A stretch of DNA of 64,000 nucleotides from positions 992,001 through 1,056,000 of the forward strand of contig JASVEC010000009.1 of NCBI GenBank assembly GCA_030770535.1, in the 5' to 3' direction. Below the pieces are notes generated by a model. It did not search any database. It saw only the letters and a list, made by a program, of their open reading frames with translations, and was not told the origin of the DNA. Of the stretch, positions 31,994 to 45,084 are shown in pieces (within the stretch, counting starts at the first letter, position 1; each line of letters opens with the position of its first letter). A program made the translations under genes and the position numbers. The DNA comes from Batkoa obscura. Lineage: Eukaryota; Entomophthoromycota; Entomophthoromycetes; Entomophthorales; Batkoaceae.

Positions 31994-34900
31994 TTTAAGT
32001 TAAAGAAAAAGATAATCCTTTACTTTATCTTTTTATATACTTTTATTATTATTCAGGGAATTATTTAATGATACATTGAAGATTAGGTTGAGTTATCAAA
32101 AATCAATGGCCAATAATATCTATTGGAGTCTATTATTTTTTAAAAGTACGTGCATTTTCATTTCTTATTGGGCATATGTTCACTTATGTTCATGAGAAGA
32201 TAATTGAGTTTATTCAGAATGTTCTATTTTTAAATAAAAATACATAAAATTATATTAAAGAATAGATAAGTATAAAATGATCAAATAGTACTGATTGGTT
32301 TTTAGTTTACTCTTAAAAGACCATGTTTAAAATAAAGATTAGTATAAACATCTTACCTTACTATTATATTCTATATTTCAAATAAACTTAAATATGTTAT
32401 ACTTGCACCTTATCTCAATACAATCTTTTATATTTATACTTGTATCCTAACTCAACTTAACATGTTCTGATTATAAATGCGGCATTTTTTGTTCTTCAGG
32501 GAAATAGTTTTAAAAATGAAAATTTATATTTATAGTAATTTTAATGATTTTATGTATTAAAATAAATGGGATAGAGGTACTTATCAAAGAGTGATAGTTT
32601 TTGGAAATTTTTCTGATAAATATTAATTTTAAAAACATTGTTGGTTTTAAACCTTATTGTTATATTTCAAATTATTACTTTTATAATAGAAATTGTTTAA
32701 AAATAATTATTTAAATAAGTATTGTAATACAAATAAAAAGCGTTTTATTATAAGTCAAAAATTAATCATACAGGATTTATAATAGTTGATTATATGCAAC
32801 AGCCATTTATTATAAAAAACACAAATAAAACCAATAGATGAGGATATATTTTTTTGATTATAAAATATGCTCCAGTATTAAGCTGCATTATTTTTATTTT
32901 TATTTTTATTTTTATTTTTATTTTTATTTTCTTATAATATTCAGTTAATATTCAATAAAAATACTATATTTTATATTATAATAAATCTCAACTCTAATAT
33001 CACTCATTAGACTCTTTTTAAACTATATTAAAACGTATTGGTAAAATTAAGCCCTATACATTATAAAGTTCAATTTACAAAGAGACTAGTAGAAAATAAA
33101 TAATTTGTGTAAATAATACCAATAATATGTTTGGTCAAATATAATTCAAAGATTACAAATAAAAGTTAAATAAAAATAAAGTTGAAGGATAAACAACAGT
33201 TTATAAAGATATACATTACATATTAAATTGCTATCTATTAGTCTAAAATAATAGAAATTAATATATATTAGCTGAAAATATGTTCCAATAATCTATATTA
33301 AATTATTTTTATTACATAAAAAGCTATAAACAAAGGTATGTAAGTTTATAGATTGTTGTGGCTATATCTTCGGTTTTGTATAGTATATGTAACTAAAGGA
33401 GAATTTTGTTAACCAATTGGCTATGATTTAGCTAGAGGTCGATTTTTTAATGTAATAATTGTTTAAATTGTTTAATAAATAAAAACTCATTAGAAAAGCT
33501 AAAGTTATTTTGATCATAATAACTACTAACAAAATAGATAAGCTAAACTGTGATTTTAGATATTGTCTTGTCATTTAGCTTTGAATTAATAGCATAATTA
33601 AAAATTAGGCTTATAATTAAACAAATCCCTAGATCATACTCTAACCTATATATAACTCTGACAATAACCCCAACACTATCTCTAACACTAATAGTAGTGT
33701 TGGTATTAAGGTTAACATCGTCTTCGATACCAACTTTAATATTAACCTCAATGTGACTCTATCGATGAAATTAGCACTAGTAATATCCCTTAAGCGAATT
33801 TATATCAGAGCCTTTATGCTATATTATAGAGTTTTTACTACAAAATAAGTACTTATAATCTAAAGACAATATGGTATATTAATATTACTTCTAAATATAA
33901 ATTACAACCATTTGTTTTATAAAAATCTAAATTATAAACATTTAAAGCATGGAGAAATAAAGTCTATCCTCTATTTCTTGTGCATTTTATAGAATGTAAA
34001 TTTCAACGAAAACTTACAGTAAAATGCTATAAAAAGCCTCCCCATATTATAGTTTGTTTGATTTTTCATGTTTAAACTATGGTAAAATAAATTGCTAAGT
34101 TTTTAAAATATTTATAATAAAAACTATAAACCAAAGCAAATACAAAGCATTATTTATTTTTTACAAAAATAAATTACTGTACTCATCACCAAGTTTTTCT
34201 CACATTAGGTCTGATACCAAGTTTCTACCGCTGATAAAGTCTTATAGCCACACTAATACAATACTAAGAAACCTTTTCCATTTCGATTCAATGCTTTGCT
34301 TACCCGTCAATGCACATATGTAGACACTCAAGTTTAAAATCAGCCATAGATGAGTTTATTAGCTTGAATTCAAGTATTAAATAGCATATACATATATCAG
34401 TTTATTATAACCAACGTGATCTTTTTATAAATTTCATGCTTACATTTGGAAGTTGATCGGTTGAGCTAGATTTTAAATTGCGTAAAGTTGCTTTTTTTAG
34501 TTGCAAATATTTAGAATTGAATAAAACTATTAGATAGGATTTTTGCTGTACAATAAAGTTAAAAAAGCTTGCCCAAAAGTTAGATTTAATTTTAATGAAT
34601 CAAATTTATCAATAGCTTTTGCATTGGAAAATATTTTTGGGCAGGATATATCAGTCTTGGGTAAAGCATTACTTTATCCAATAGAATCTTAAAAGAAGTT
34701 GGACTTAATATTTTCAAAGCAGGTAAGCTTGTTTGATATTTTAAATCAATAGAATTATATATTTCAACAAGAGAATATAAAAACTCAACAAAAAAATAAC
34801 AAAACTAAACGGATTTAATAAAACACTTCAAAATTTTAAATAAAACTTAAGTCATGAATATAAATTAACTATTAGCCTACTATAATTAATATCAACTAAG

Positions 34901-36425
34901 TAATGCAACTCCATTTCTCAACATGAAATAATAATAATATATTACAAAACCGTGTCAAACGTAACATCATTTCAATATAATTTATTAGATAAATCGTAGT
35001 CTGTATTTTACTTGCTATTAATAACGATCAATTTAAAAAACAATTTACTAAAAATGGTAATAAAAGCTACAAGCCAAGCTTTAATTTATTTAAATTTATA
35101 AAAAACCTTATAAAATAGCTTTCTTAAGAGATATTAAAAACATGTTCAATAAGTTAAATCATCATCCTGAGATTTGAGTTTTTTAATATATTGATAAGTA
35201 ACTCATTTTAATATTGGCCAAAATTTATAATGTAGATTGTTTTTTAGTTAATATATTTTGGCTACTTAAAGCGATAATGTGGTGATAAATAAGTTATAGT
35301 AACGAAGGATTAATTAAATCAATTAGTTATTAAAGCAATGTATAGTTTAATAAAACCATAAACTATACTTGGCTCATTTATCTAACCAAGAAATCAAATT
35401 TAATAGTACAAATAGTATTAGGTGCTTTATATTACTAATCGAAAAATATATTTGCTATTTTCAATAAAGCAAGTATAATAAAGTAACAGTGCTTGACATG
35501 AACATTTAATAATGAGCCCCAGCTATCAGATTTTTTAAAATCTATTATCATCATAAAATCACCCCTTTATAAGAATATCAAAATTAAACCACTTTCTTGA
35601 ACAACCCAAATAAGTTACTCCGAAGAATAGCTTATTCTTTTTTAAAAAATGAATTTAAAATTTTCTAATGAGTTGAATTTTTTATATTAATAAAAATCCA
35701 GCAACTATTTCAAATCGATTTATTTAATGCCACTTAACATATATATGCAATATTTCTAATGCTGCATCAAGTGGCTCAAATGGAACATTAATTGAAAATA
35801 TATATAAAAATTAATTAATTTAGTTAAAAGCTCGAATTTTAGAAAAGAAAATCAAAGTAAATTAAAAGTTGAACTTAAAAATTTTTAATCATAAATCAAT
35901 CTCACTTGAATCCAGAATGGGCAAATTTCCGTTAAAATTCCAAATTCATTATGACACCTAAATTTTGATCTTTTATTCGCTTAAATTTGAAATTCCTCGC
36001 ATTGATTAGCCAAACTTGGCTTCTAAAAATATTTTAAATAATTAGAGCTGCCCAGAATTGAAATAAAAACTAATGCTTAATCAATCTAAGGGTCAATAAA
36101 GGGTAAACAGTTAGAAAATAGCCAATTAAAATTCTATAATGTAGTGGAGTAAATGGAGATAGTATGTTGATTGGAAGATGGTATTTTGTAACGATATATA
36201 ATTACTGATGGCTTTTTTGTAAATAGTGCCCCTAACAAATAAAGTCATTGTTCTACAGAAATTTGAAAGTTATAATTAATAGATTTTTATGCTTCATAAA
36301 TTAGGAACAAAACTCAATAAATATTGAAATAATATTTATAAATATCAGATTTATTTAATTTTTTTTCATTTTTTAATCTCTTTATTTTTCTTTATTTTTC
36401 ATTTCGATTAGATTAATTTTATTTA
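31994..36425. other. Long AT-rich gene-free stretch
   Basis: 4.4 kb with no gene I can support. It contains a hexanucleotide repeat (32888-32930) and two patches less AT-rich than the rest (about 33640-33800 and 34190-34340) with short coding-like but unrecognised frames. No MITE copy of the common family was found here. Confidence 0.5.
32888..32930. repeat. (ATTTTT)n microsatellite, about seven units
   Basis: Uninterrupted ATTTTT hexamers in non-coding DNA. Confidence 0.9.
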
Positions 36426-38233
36426 ATGGCTTATAAAGTAATTCAGTTTTTTTATTTACTTATAATTGATACTAATACTTCCCTTTTAAAGGCTGGTTTA
36501 GAACAATGGAATTTAGCTGTTCAAACTTTTGAACAGGATGATTTACACGGTTCCCTCACGATATTTGAGGTAAATACTTAGATATTTGTATAAAGGCTCT
36601 CAGCTAACATAATATATAGGAAATGGGTGGTACTGCCAAAATTCATTTTAATATTGGTATATTATATTCATTATTAGGAAATTATGATCTTGCTGTAAGT
36701 ATTTCATTTAGATGTATCAACTAGTTTATTATTATTATTATCTAATACAGTTAACTAATAACTCTTTATCAATAGATCTCCTCTTACAATAATGCGATTG
36801 AATTAGACAATTATTTAGCTATAGCTTATTTTGCGAGAGCATTAGCCAATTTAGAGATTAATGATATCGATTCAGCTTCAGAAGACTTTAATGATTGTTT
36901 ATTATATTTAAGAGGAAATCAACATATCGATTATTTTCAATTAGGTTTAGATTTTAAATTATATTCTTGTGAAGTCTTATATAACCGAGGTTTATGTCAA
37001 TTTAAATTAAACAATTCAGAAAATGGAATGGTCGATTTAAAAGCTGCTGCAAAAGAAAAACAGCAAGCTCATCATGATATTATTAATAGAGCTATTGATT
37101 TAAATGGAAAGGTAATTAACTTTGTTATTGTTTTTAATAGTGAATTGATAATAATGTCTTGATAATAGAATTCTCCAATGTTTCGATTACCGGATGGTTG
37201 TTTATTTCGACCATGTGAAAGTATGGTTAAAAATACGAAAAAAATAGATTATTTAGGCCAAGCTAAAGTTATAGCAGCTAATTCAGGTGGACCAGCTATG
37301 TTAAGTCATAGTAAAACATTAAGAAAATTTCCAGAAAAAGCACCTACATCTATACCTTCCGATACTAAACCAATCGCTACTACTTTAACTCATAGTAAAT
37401 CTGTACGTAATTTTGCTAGTAAAGTGGGTGAAATTAGTACTCAAGATAATAATTCATTTTCTATTGGGTTAAGTCATAGTAAATCTATGCGAGTCCTTCC
37501 TGGTAAATCACCAAAATCTATGTTAAATTTACCAGCTAATCCAGCTTTATCTCAATTAAATCGTTCAGCTTCTGCATTAGTTAGCCCAAGGTTATTATCT
37601 AGATCTGATACCTTACCGGTTGGTAGTATACCCGCTAGATCTTCTGCAAGATCAACAAATTTGAAATTATCTAATTCTATTGGAGATATTCATAGATTTA
37701 ATTCACAAAGAAAATCAGAAGAAAATAGTGAAAATTTAGAAGAAAGTGAAGAAAGTTATCTTAAGCCTATACCAGGTCCAGGAAAAGCAACTTATCCATT
37801 AACACCCTCTCCGTTAGCCTCAAGTCCAGAAGAATCTTATTTCCTTGAATTATCTAAACCACCAAGTCTTACTCATTCCGCTTCCAGTTTTAATTCGCCA
37901 ACATTATATGATTCAGAAACAATAAGATCTAGAGCACCAGTACCTAAAGGTAAAATGAAGATTAAATGTCATTTTAATGATACACGTACATTGATGGTCA
38001 ATGCCGATATTAAATTTAAAGAATTACAAACTAAAATTGTGGAAAAGTTTTCAAGTGAATTGAATTTAAAGTTGAAATATAAAGATGAGGATGATGAATT
38101 AGTTTTAATTACAGATCAAGAAGATTTAGATATGGCTTTAGCTTCACTTTGTATTAATTCCGATGGCACAATGTCTCATTTAGATCCAGAATCTGGTTTT
38201 GATGGTAGATTTGAAGTTTGGTGTTCCCTTTAA
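36426..38233 (+). CDS. NoxR, p67phox-like NADPH oxidase activator
   Basis: Cytosolic activator of fungal NADPH oxidases (NoxA/NoxB), acting with Rac. A 12-base first exon (MAYK, 36426-36437) splices to AGLEQWNLAVQTFEQDDL at 36492; the usual fungal start has the same W-x-x-A-x-x-x-F-E-x-x-D pattern. TPR repeats cover about 180 residues (KIHFNIGILYSLLGNYDLA, YNNAIELDNYLAIAYFARA, VLYNRGLCQFKLN). After an intron at about 37110-37169 comes LFRPCESMVKNTKKIDYLG, the activation region conserved in NoxR, then a Ser-rich linker with four LSHSK-like repeats (about 37300-37500), and a C-terminal PB1 domain (KMKIKCHFNDTRTLMVN, with the acidic KDEDDELVLITDQEDLDMAL). About 520 residues. Same strand as ATG17, 510 bases downstream. 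Confidence 0.88.
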
Positions 38234-38742
38234 ATTGTTTTAGTTAATCGTAATTGAAAGAGATTCTATATTGTTAATTAACAAGCTCTTTCATTAACCT
38301 TTCTTTTGAACTCTCTGATTTTATCCACTTTTTTCTATTATGATGTTTTTGGATCAAACTAATTTAAGTTTATTTTATACTTTGTTTTTTATTTTGAATA
38401 TTATATAAAAAAATCATACTTTTAATAAATCAATTTTTTTGAAATTATCAGGTTTATCAGATAAAATAGTATCTGTTTTTTATTTTAATGCTTTAATTAA
38501 AACTTGAATTAAATTAAATTAAACAATGACGGTTAAATTGATTTACTAAATCTAGTGTTTTTATATTAAGTTTTGATGAACTAGACTTTTTAATGCTGTC
38601 TATTCCTTTTAAAATCAATGCTTAGTTAAAAATATAAGTTAAAAATCACACCATTTTATATTTTTATTTTTATTTTTCAAATATTGAAATCAATTAGTAT
38701 ATCAATATATTAATATTAATAGCAAAATAATAAAATTATATA
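38234..38742. other. Intergenic between NoxR and ATG17
   Basis: AT-rich spacer, no gene. Confidence 0.5.
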
Positions 38743-40740
38743 ATGGAAAAGCGATTGATAGATCTAGTAGTCAAATCGAGAAATAGTTTACATTTAGGGG
38801 AAGAGTTATGTTATTCCGGTACCGAATTGATTCAATCTAGTCAAGATTTGTTTCAAAATTTACAATTATTATATCCAAGATTAATATTTATTCAAAGGTT
38901 TTTGACTCAACAATTGAAGGTAAGGATGTTTATATATTCATATATAATTATAATAATATAATTAATCCTATTTAATTGTTTTTATAGTATTTAGAAAATG
39001 TATTATTATTAAGTGAAACTAAGTTAACTTCATTAAATCAATTTATACAAATAAAAGAAAGAGATGTTGGTAATATCTTGGCCAATTTAGATGTCTTGAA
39101 AGAAAAATTAAAAAATACACCCATTTATAATCAAGAAGATTTTAAGTTTAAAGAAAATAACGATAATAACGAAGCAGAAACAACTACTAAAGTCAAAAAT
39201 TTATTTGATTATATTGATGATAACGCACCTAAAGAATTAGAGCATAATTTAAATTTAGAAATCAATCAATTAAAGGTAAAGCTAAAGTTAAATTTATAAT
39301 CTTCTCATACTTTTATAATAATTAATTATTTTATAGAGTTATCAACAACAATTAGAAGAATTATTACTTGGATTAAAACAAGGTTATCAACAATTGAATA
39401 TAACTTTATATGAAGAACATGCATCAATATCACTGACCGAATCGGCTATTAAATACGCTCAAGATAAATCCGCATTTCAAGGTAAACAAGCCAGTATTAT
39501 GGCTCAAGCTCTATTAACCATATCAAATCATTATGATAGTGTAACAGATTGTATTAGGTAAAATATTAAGTTTATTGTTCTTTATTGATTAACAAAAATA
39601 GAGGAGTAGAAACTGATAATATTCAATATCAACCAATGGATGAAACGAAATTATTTAGTAAGTATAAATATATACAAAACATATGGATATTTAATATAAT
39701 CGTTCTCTAGTATTAGAAAGAGATACAGAGGAATTAAGTTCACTTAAGGAAGAATTAGAATCTAGTTTACAAATCATTGAGTCCGTACATGAAGATGCTA
39801 TTGTCCGCCAACAATTATATCATGTAGTTTATCAAGAAAAAGTACAATTTTTTAAACAATTAAATATGTATAATGGCCCAATAAGTGAACTTTGTCAATT
39901 ATTAAAACAAATCAATAACGAAATGGAAAATAAACCTAGAATTGAAGGTTATCTTGAAGATCTTTGGAGTTTAGGAACAAGGTAACAGAGAATGAGGAGA
40001 GGTTTGGATAGAGATACTAATGATGTTGTTTATTTTTAGTTATGAAGACTTTATTGAGGCATATAGTAATGTGTTATTAGAATTAGAAAGAAGACAAAAA
40101 ATTGAAGAACAACATTCTTTAATGATATCTCAATTTAACCAGAAATTAGCTTCTATGTATGACGGTAAGTGTGCAGTAAAATGATTGTTAAAATTTTAAC
40201 TTAGCGATTTTTTTATAATAGATGAAAAAAGGCAACGCGAAAATTTTTTATATAAATTTGCGGATTATTTACCGGGAGAATTAAGTTTATCACTTAATGT
40301 AAGTTCTTTTTTTTAACATTAAGGTGGATTGTAATTAATTTTTTGGATAGATATTACCAATAGCTTACAATATTGTAGAATTAGAACGCATTAATTATAA
40401 ATTAAATGAGAGTGATGATAGTAGTACTAAATCGAAAGAGAAGGAGGATAAAGAAAGTAATAAAAATAGCAAAGATAATGAAGAAACAAGTAAGATTATT
40501 GCTTTAGTTTATAATTAATGATTTATATAGCTAATTATTTAGATAATGAACAAAAAGATAGTAAGTTGCCTAATGTTGAAATCAATAGTCCTTCCAATTC
40601 AAGTTTAGATGAAAATTCAACAACGGATGCAGCATTTCAATCAGCTAATGAATCGAATGCATCATCAGTAAGCCTAATTTACTTTAGTCTATTTGAACTC
40701 TTTTTAAATATTATTTTATTAGATTCATAGCGATTCATAA
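38743..40740 (+). CDS. Autophagy scaffold Atg17-like protein
   Basis: Atg17 is the coiled-coil scaffold of the Atg1/ULK complex at the autophagosome assembly site. About nine short exons. The N-terminus MEKRLIDLVVKSRNSLHLGE is followed by SSQDLFQNLQLLYPRLIFIQ, as in the family. Long helical exons include LEELLLGLKQGYQQLNITL, SSLKEELESSLQIIESVHED and LYHVVYQEKVQFFKQLNMY. The C-terminal FLYKFADYLPGELSLSLN matches the family YGDYLP block. The tail is a Ser/Asn/Asp/Lys-rich disordered segment. The last splices (donor at 40490, then GTAAGC near 40668) give a stop at 40738-40740 after SIHSDS; this final exon is less certain. Roughly 470 residues, close to the usual 400-500. Confidence 0.78.
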
Positions 40741-41013
40741 TAATTTTTAATTTCTATTTGTAATTTTAATTAAGAGTTAGTATATTAGGATATTCTTTTT
40801 ATTTTAGTAATTAGATTTTATTTACTTTTAGACTAATACTAATGATGTACGATTTAAATAAATTTATTTATATTTTATATTTATATAATTTTTAATAAAT
40901 TGATAAATAAAATATCTAATTATTTTTCAAAATTATAAAACAGCTAATATATTAAAATACATAAAGTATAAAACAAATAAAAAAGTACGTCTACTTTAAT
41001 AACTCAATCAAAT

Positions 41014-42165
41014 TTATAATTGAATTTTAGAAACAGCATCTAAAGCCAATTTACCAGCTCTAGGTTCAATAATATCTTTAGCATCATCTTCTAAGAAAAC
41101 ATCGTTAACACGATCAGCAAAGATCATATGAAGAGCGTAAGCACGTATACTTTTATCTAATGAACATTGAGCTAAATGATATAAGTGATAGCTTTCCATT
41201 TCTAAACTTAATAAATTGGGATAATGTTTTTTAATATTATCAATATGTCCTTCATTATCATCTTTAAAATGACTAGCAATACGACCTAGAAAAAGAGATT
41301 AGATTGTGGGTTAGATTTTAATAACTTATAATTTTGACTTACCTTGAGAACTATAAAAAGAATCACAAGTTACATTAAGACCAGTAAATAATTTCTCTTC
41401 AGAGCTAGCTAATGATTTTAACTATTAAAAAAAATCCCATATTAATCTCCATATTAAAATCAAAAGCATATCATAATCCCTTACTAAGTCTTCAAAAGCC
41501 TTATCACCTGGAATAGGTTTGGTAAAAATATAAGGCTCCGATGTTTTATCACCAGTAAAATGATCATAATTTCTAATACATCCAGCAGCTTCTGAAGCTA
41601 AAGCTAAAGATCCTACACTAGCTCCATCAACTAATGAACCACATGAACCAAATCTTGATAGATGATTAATTCAAATTCGTTTATATAAAATAAACTATTA
41701 ATAATTTTCACAACTTACCTACAAATGAAAATTGGACCATCAACAACAGCACGAACTTCTCTAACAAAAAAATCCATCATGGCTGGGCCCTAGTTATTAT
41801 ATTATATCAGTACATATTTGTTCAAAAGAGAAAATATTTTCTTCACTTACCATACCAATAGAAATAATAGTAACAAGTACATCGTTATAATGACCTGTGA
41901 TAGTAGTAAATCCTCTACCTGAAGTAATTACTTTTAAATCATCTTTTTTTTCTTGTAAACAAGAAGCTAATTTCCATACACGAGTACTGTCACCTACAGT
42001 AATGATACGATTGGCAACTGGGAGTTAGGGATTAGTTTTTTGAATAACATCATTAAAATAGGATTATATATATTTACCATCTCCGGGTTTAACACCAACA
42101 TGGTGAACTCTACCAGCCTCATCAACTGGGAAATTAGCATTACGGACAAAGGTTTCACTGCTCAT
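41014..42165 (-). CDS. Uridine phosphorylase-like nucleoside phosphorylase
   Basis: Cytosolic enzyme of the PNP/UDP phosphorylase family; splits uridine (or another nucleoside) with phosphate to base and ribose-1-phosphate. About seven exons. MSSETFVRNANFPVDEAGRV leads to VGVKPGD, then RIITVGDSTRVWKLASCL (phosphate-binding G-D-x-x-R), SGRGFTTITGHYNDVLVTI with SIGMG (family GxGxG/GMG), FICRFGSCGSLVDGASVGSL (the R-x-G-S/T-C-G core), and LLSLEMESYHLYHLAQCS (the E-M-E-S segment that contacts ribose). C-terminus LALDAVSKIQL. Core motifs complete; overall nearer the uridine phosphorylase branch (RFGSCG, MESYHL). A MITE lies 420 bases upstream. Confidence 0.85.
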
Positions 42166-42583
42166 TCTTTTTATAAAATAAATTATAACGAAGTTTTTTT
42201 GAGTTTTTTGTTTATATAAGACTCAGTTAAATAGGTCATAAAAAACTTAACCAATTAAACAAATACTTAATGAATTTTAATGACATTTGAGAATAGAGTA
42301 TAATTTTCGAAGAATGATTAAAGCTTTTGACAGCTTGTAATGTGAGATTATAGTTGGCAATGTTAAGAAATTTTTATGGACCATATGACCTTACTTTTAA
42401 TATATAATGTAAAGTAACTTTAGAAATTCTTCTATGAAGTTGTTTAGAAAAATAAGTATCTTCATCTCAGTCTATTACTCTTATTGTTAAACACATTATC
42501 TGAGTTACATACAAAAAAACTAACTTTTTCATTTTATTATAATTATATTCAAGAAATGAATATAAAATTTATTCAAGTCAATA
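42166..42583. other. Promoter region of the nucleoside phosphorylase
   Basis: AT-rich upstream sequence without a clear motif. Confidence 0.45.
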
Positions 42584-42684
42584 TGGGGGTGTTTTTTTTG
42601 GGTTCATTATTTTTTCCATCTTTTAAGCGCTATTTGAATGGAAAGATTGTTAGTAAAATTCTTAAACACAAAAATACATCCCCA
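42584..42684 (-). mobile_element. ~100-bp MITE (TA family)
   Basis: Tips TGGGGGTGT and ACATCCCCA with TA on each side. Among the best-kept copies, close to consensus. Confidence 0.92.
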
Positions 42685-43209
42685 TATGGCCCCAAACTAC
42701 TGGTTATAATTTAAAATTATTGTGAACATTACTTAAGCACAAATATTAAAAATTTACTCTTTTTAACGCAATTAGATTGAATAATCACTTTGTCTTAAAT
42801 CAAAAGCAATATTTTAAAGTTTATTTACATTCAAAAGTTCCTGTTAGTTTTCTGGCACTGTCTCAAAGAAAAAAATAGTTTGTCCTATAAAGGTTGCTTT
42901 TGAAATGATTAACCAGAAAATAATCTTTGAAAGTTTCCTTAATAGGACAATTTTTTTATTGAGACAATGTCAAGATTATTAATTTTGATTTGTTAAAGCT
43001 AAACCTAACTTTTGGACAAACATTCTCAATTCAAGACAGTGCAATATTTCTATCCAATAATTCGGTTCAATTTTAAATATTTGCAACCAATAAGTGGAGT
43101 TTGTGCAATAAAAAACCAAATTAAGTTAATCAATTTCAAAACAATTGTAGAATTTAAAAGAGTATATTTTATCCCACAATATATACTTTTAAAAGAATTT
43201 AATGTTTAT
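42685..43209. other. AT-rich intergenic stretch
   Basis: An open frame of 77 codons (43012-43245) is present but has no coding character; nothing else seen. Confidence 0.45.
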
Positions 43210-43234
43210 ATAATAAACATTGAATTATATCTAG

Positions 43235-43485
43235 GTTACTGGTGAATCCTGTGACAAATAAACTGTACATTGATCTGCCATTTAACGCTTAAGCCAGGTT
43301 ACCACTGTCGTTCTTTCAACCATTTTTAGACCTCGAGCGTAGACGTGTGGGAGATGCATTGAACGGAAACATAAAAGGACATTTAGTATAGTATTGGTGG
43401 TACCATAAGGTCTTTACCGAGGTTAGGCTTCTGGGGGCGTACAATAACCTGGTTTGGGAAAGGTTTGGATGTGAACTGTCAGTTT
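43235..43485 (+). pseudogene. Coding-like relic of unknown family
   Basis: About 250 bases clearly richer in G+C than the surroundings. The plus strand reads as protein-like in one frame: KLYIDLPFNA, LPLSFFQPFLDLERRRVGDA, LNGNIKGHLV, EVRLLGAYNNLVWERFGCEL. It is broken in at least two places and has no start. The amino-acid make-up looks coding rather than random for this AT-rich genome. I do not recognise the family; it may be a gene remnant or part of a mobile element. An unrecognised structured RNA is an alternative. Confidence 0.4.
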
Positions 43486-43706
43486 AATTTTTTGATAAAA
43501 TAAATAGTTGTTGACTTAATGTAAAATTTAGAATAAAAAAATTAAAGCTACTTATTTGAATTCTAAATATTAGCTATATAAAATTATAGGCTTGTAATTA
43601 GTCAGTCTATCACCTTTTCGTTAATATAATGTGAAAAAATGACCGGGCTTTATAAGAAAATATACATTTTATTAAGATCCAATATAGCTCTAAAATTCAA
43701 ATATGA

Positions 43707-44532
43707 TCAAACTAAATCCTTAGCTTTAACATATTCGATTGATTCTGGCTCTAAACTGTGCTCATCATTTCTTTTAATTTTCGAATAATGATAAAAGGAA
43801 AAGAAGCAAATAAATATTACCAGCATAATAATGGAAGAGATATTATTTATACTTAATAAAAGACTTATAGATTCATCATCTAGGTCATTGATATAAATAG
43901 AGGCATGAAACAGTAACTTGTAACCAAGCGAAAACAACAAACTACCAAGGATAGCGGAAAAGTATAATTTAAAAAAAGCCTGGAAAAAGAAAGTGAAAAA
44001 TAAAAATAAAGCTGAAAGACTTAAACTTATGATAATGATTTGTATAAAGTTGTGCGTTAATAATCCAATAAATATGCCTAGGAATAATCCAAAATTTATA
44101 CTTAATAAAATATTGGCTAATAGTTCAATATGTGCCACTATTGATCCCATTATTACCCCTATAACTACACTGCCTACCAGATTTATAATTAATTTAATAT
44201 GTACTTGTCGTCGGAATTGTAAATAAGCGTTCTCTACTTCATATACATCCTCTATTGTTGGCATTTTTAACCAGTATATTAATAGTATGTTGCTCACTAA
44301 TATGCATAGTATAAAAAAGAACTTAAAGCCAACAATAAAATATTGATATTTTAATGTTTTTTGATCGTATTTTAATATAAATGCTCCTAATAAAACCAGC
44401 AAGGATCCAACTACATAAACAGCTTGAAATAAACCAACTAAACATTGAAGTTAAACTTGGTTATTTTTAATCTATAGAAATACAAGTACCTGACGACCTT
44501 AAAACGGAAATCAATATTATTCCAGCATCCAT
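43707..44532 (-). CDS. Multi-pass membrane protein, possibly TM7S3/TM198-like
   Basis: Two exons. Start at 44530-44532 (MDAGIILISVLRSS); a roughly 50-base intron (GTACTT...TTTAG) joins it to VGLFQAVYVVGSLLVLLGAF. Total about 257 residues with seven or so hydrophobic helices: GLFQAVYVVGSLLVLLGAF, FKFFFILCILVSNILLIYWL, LIINLVGSVVIGVIMGSIV, ILLSINFGLFLGIFIGLL, ISLSLSALFLFFTFFF, LYFSAILGSLLFSLGYKLLF and ISSIIMLVIFICFFSFY. A short charged cytosolic tail ends VKAKDLV. The small-residue-rich paired helices (VIGVIMGSIV, FLGIFIGLL) recall the DUF4203 (TM7S3/TM198) fold, but I am not certain. Function unknown. Confidence 0.7.
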
Positions 44533-45084
44533 TTGAAAGTTTTAATAAATGATGTAAAAAAGATTTAGTTTGATATCATTTTTATATTTATTTATACCTT
44601 AAAGTACCCATGATTTCTACCATTGTTTTTGTCCACCTCATGTTTACTTAAAATTAAAAAAGTAAAACTTAACCCTAATTGAGAGGTACTATGAATTCAT
44701 ATTATATTGAGTACTTTAAAGTTAACAATGAGTAGTGAATGCTATCATTAAAAACACTTTGAACTTTAAAATTCAATTGTTTATTTGAAGTTGATACTAT
44801 TAAAACTACATAGCTTTGTATATACTATTAATACAATAGACTGCAATGAGTAATCAAATAAATTAGTCAAAGTAAAATTTCAAGAATACAAGCTACCATG
44901 TGTAAAGTAATTCCCTTTATTTAGAAAAAACATCAACATTCCTTTATTCTGATCTTGGACTAACCTTTTTAAGATGATTTTTGGGGATGCTATTTAAAAT
45001 TTACAAAAAATCTCCGATTTTGCAATTGGTGTTTGCTTAATTAATAATTTAAATAAATATTAACAATTGTCAATTAAAAAGTAA
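44533..45084. other. Intergenic upstream of the tRNA
   Basis: AT-rich spacer with nothing recognised. Confidence 0.5.

Noticed and set aside
43012-43245. 77-codon frame
   Set aside because: Composition is that of random AT-rich DNA; it only touches the start of the relic at 43235.
43235-43485. 5S rRNA, RNase P RNA or spliceosomal RNA
   Set aside because: I compared it with the remembered conserved boxes of 5S, U1-U6, RNase P, MRP and SRP RNAs; none fits, while one frame reads as protein.
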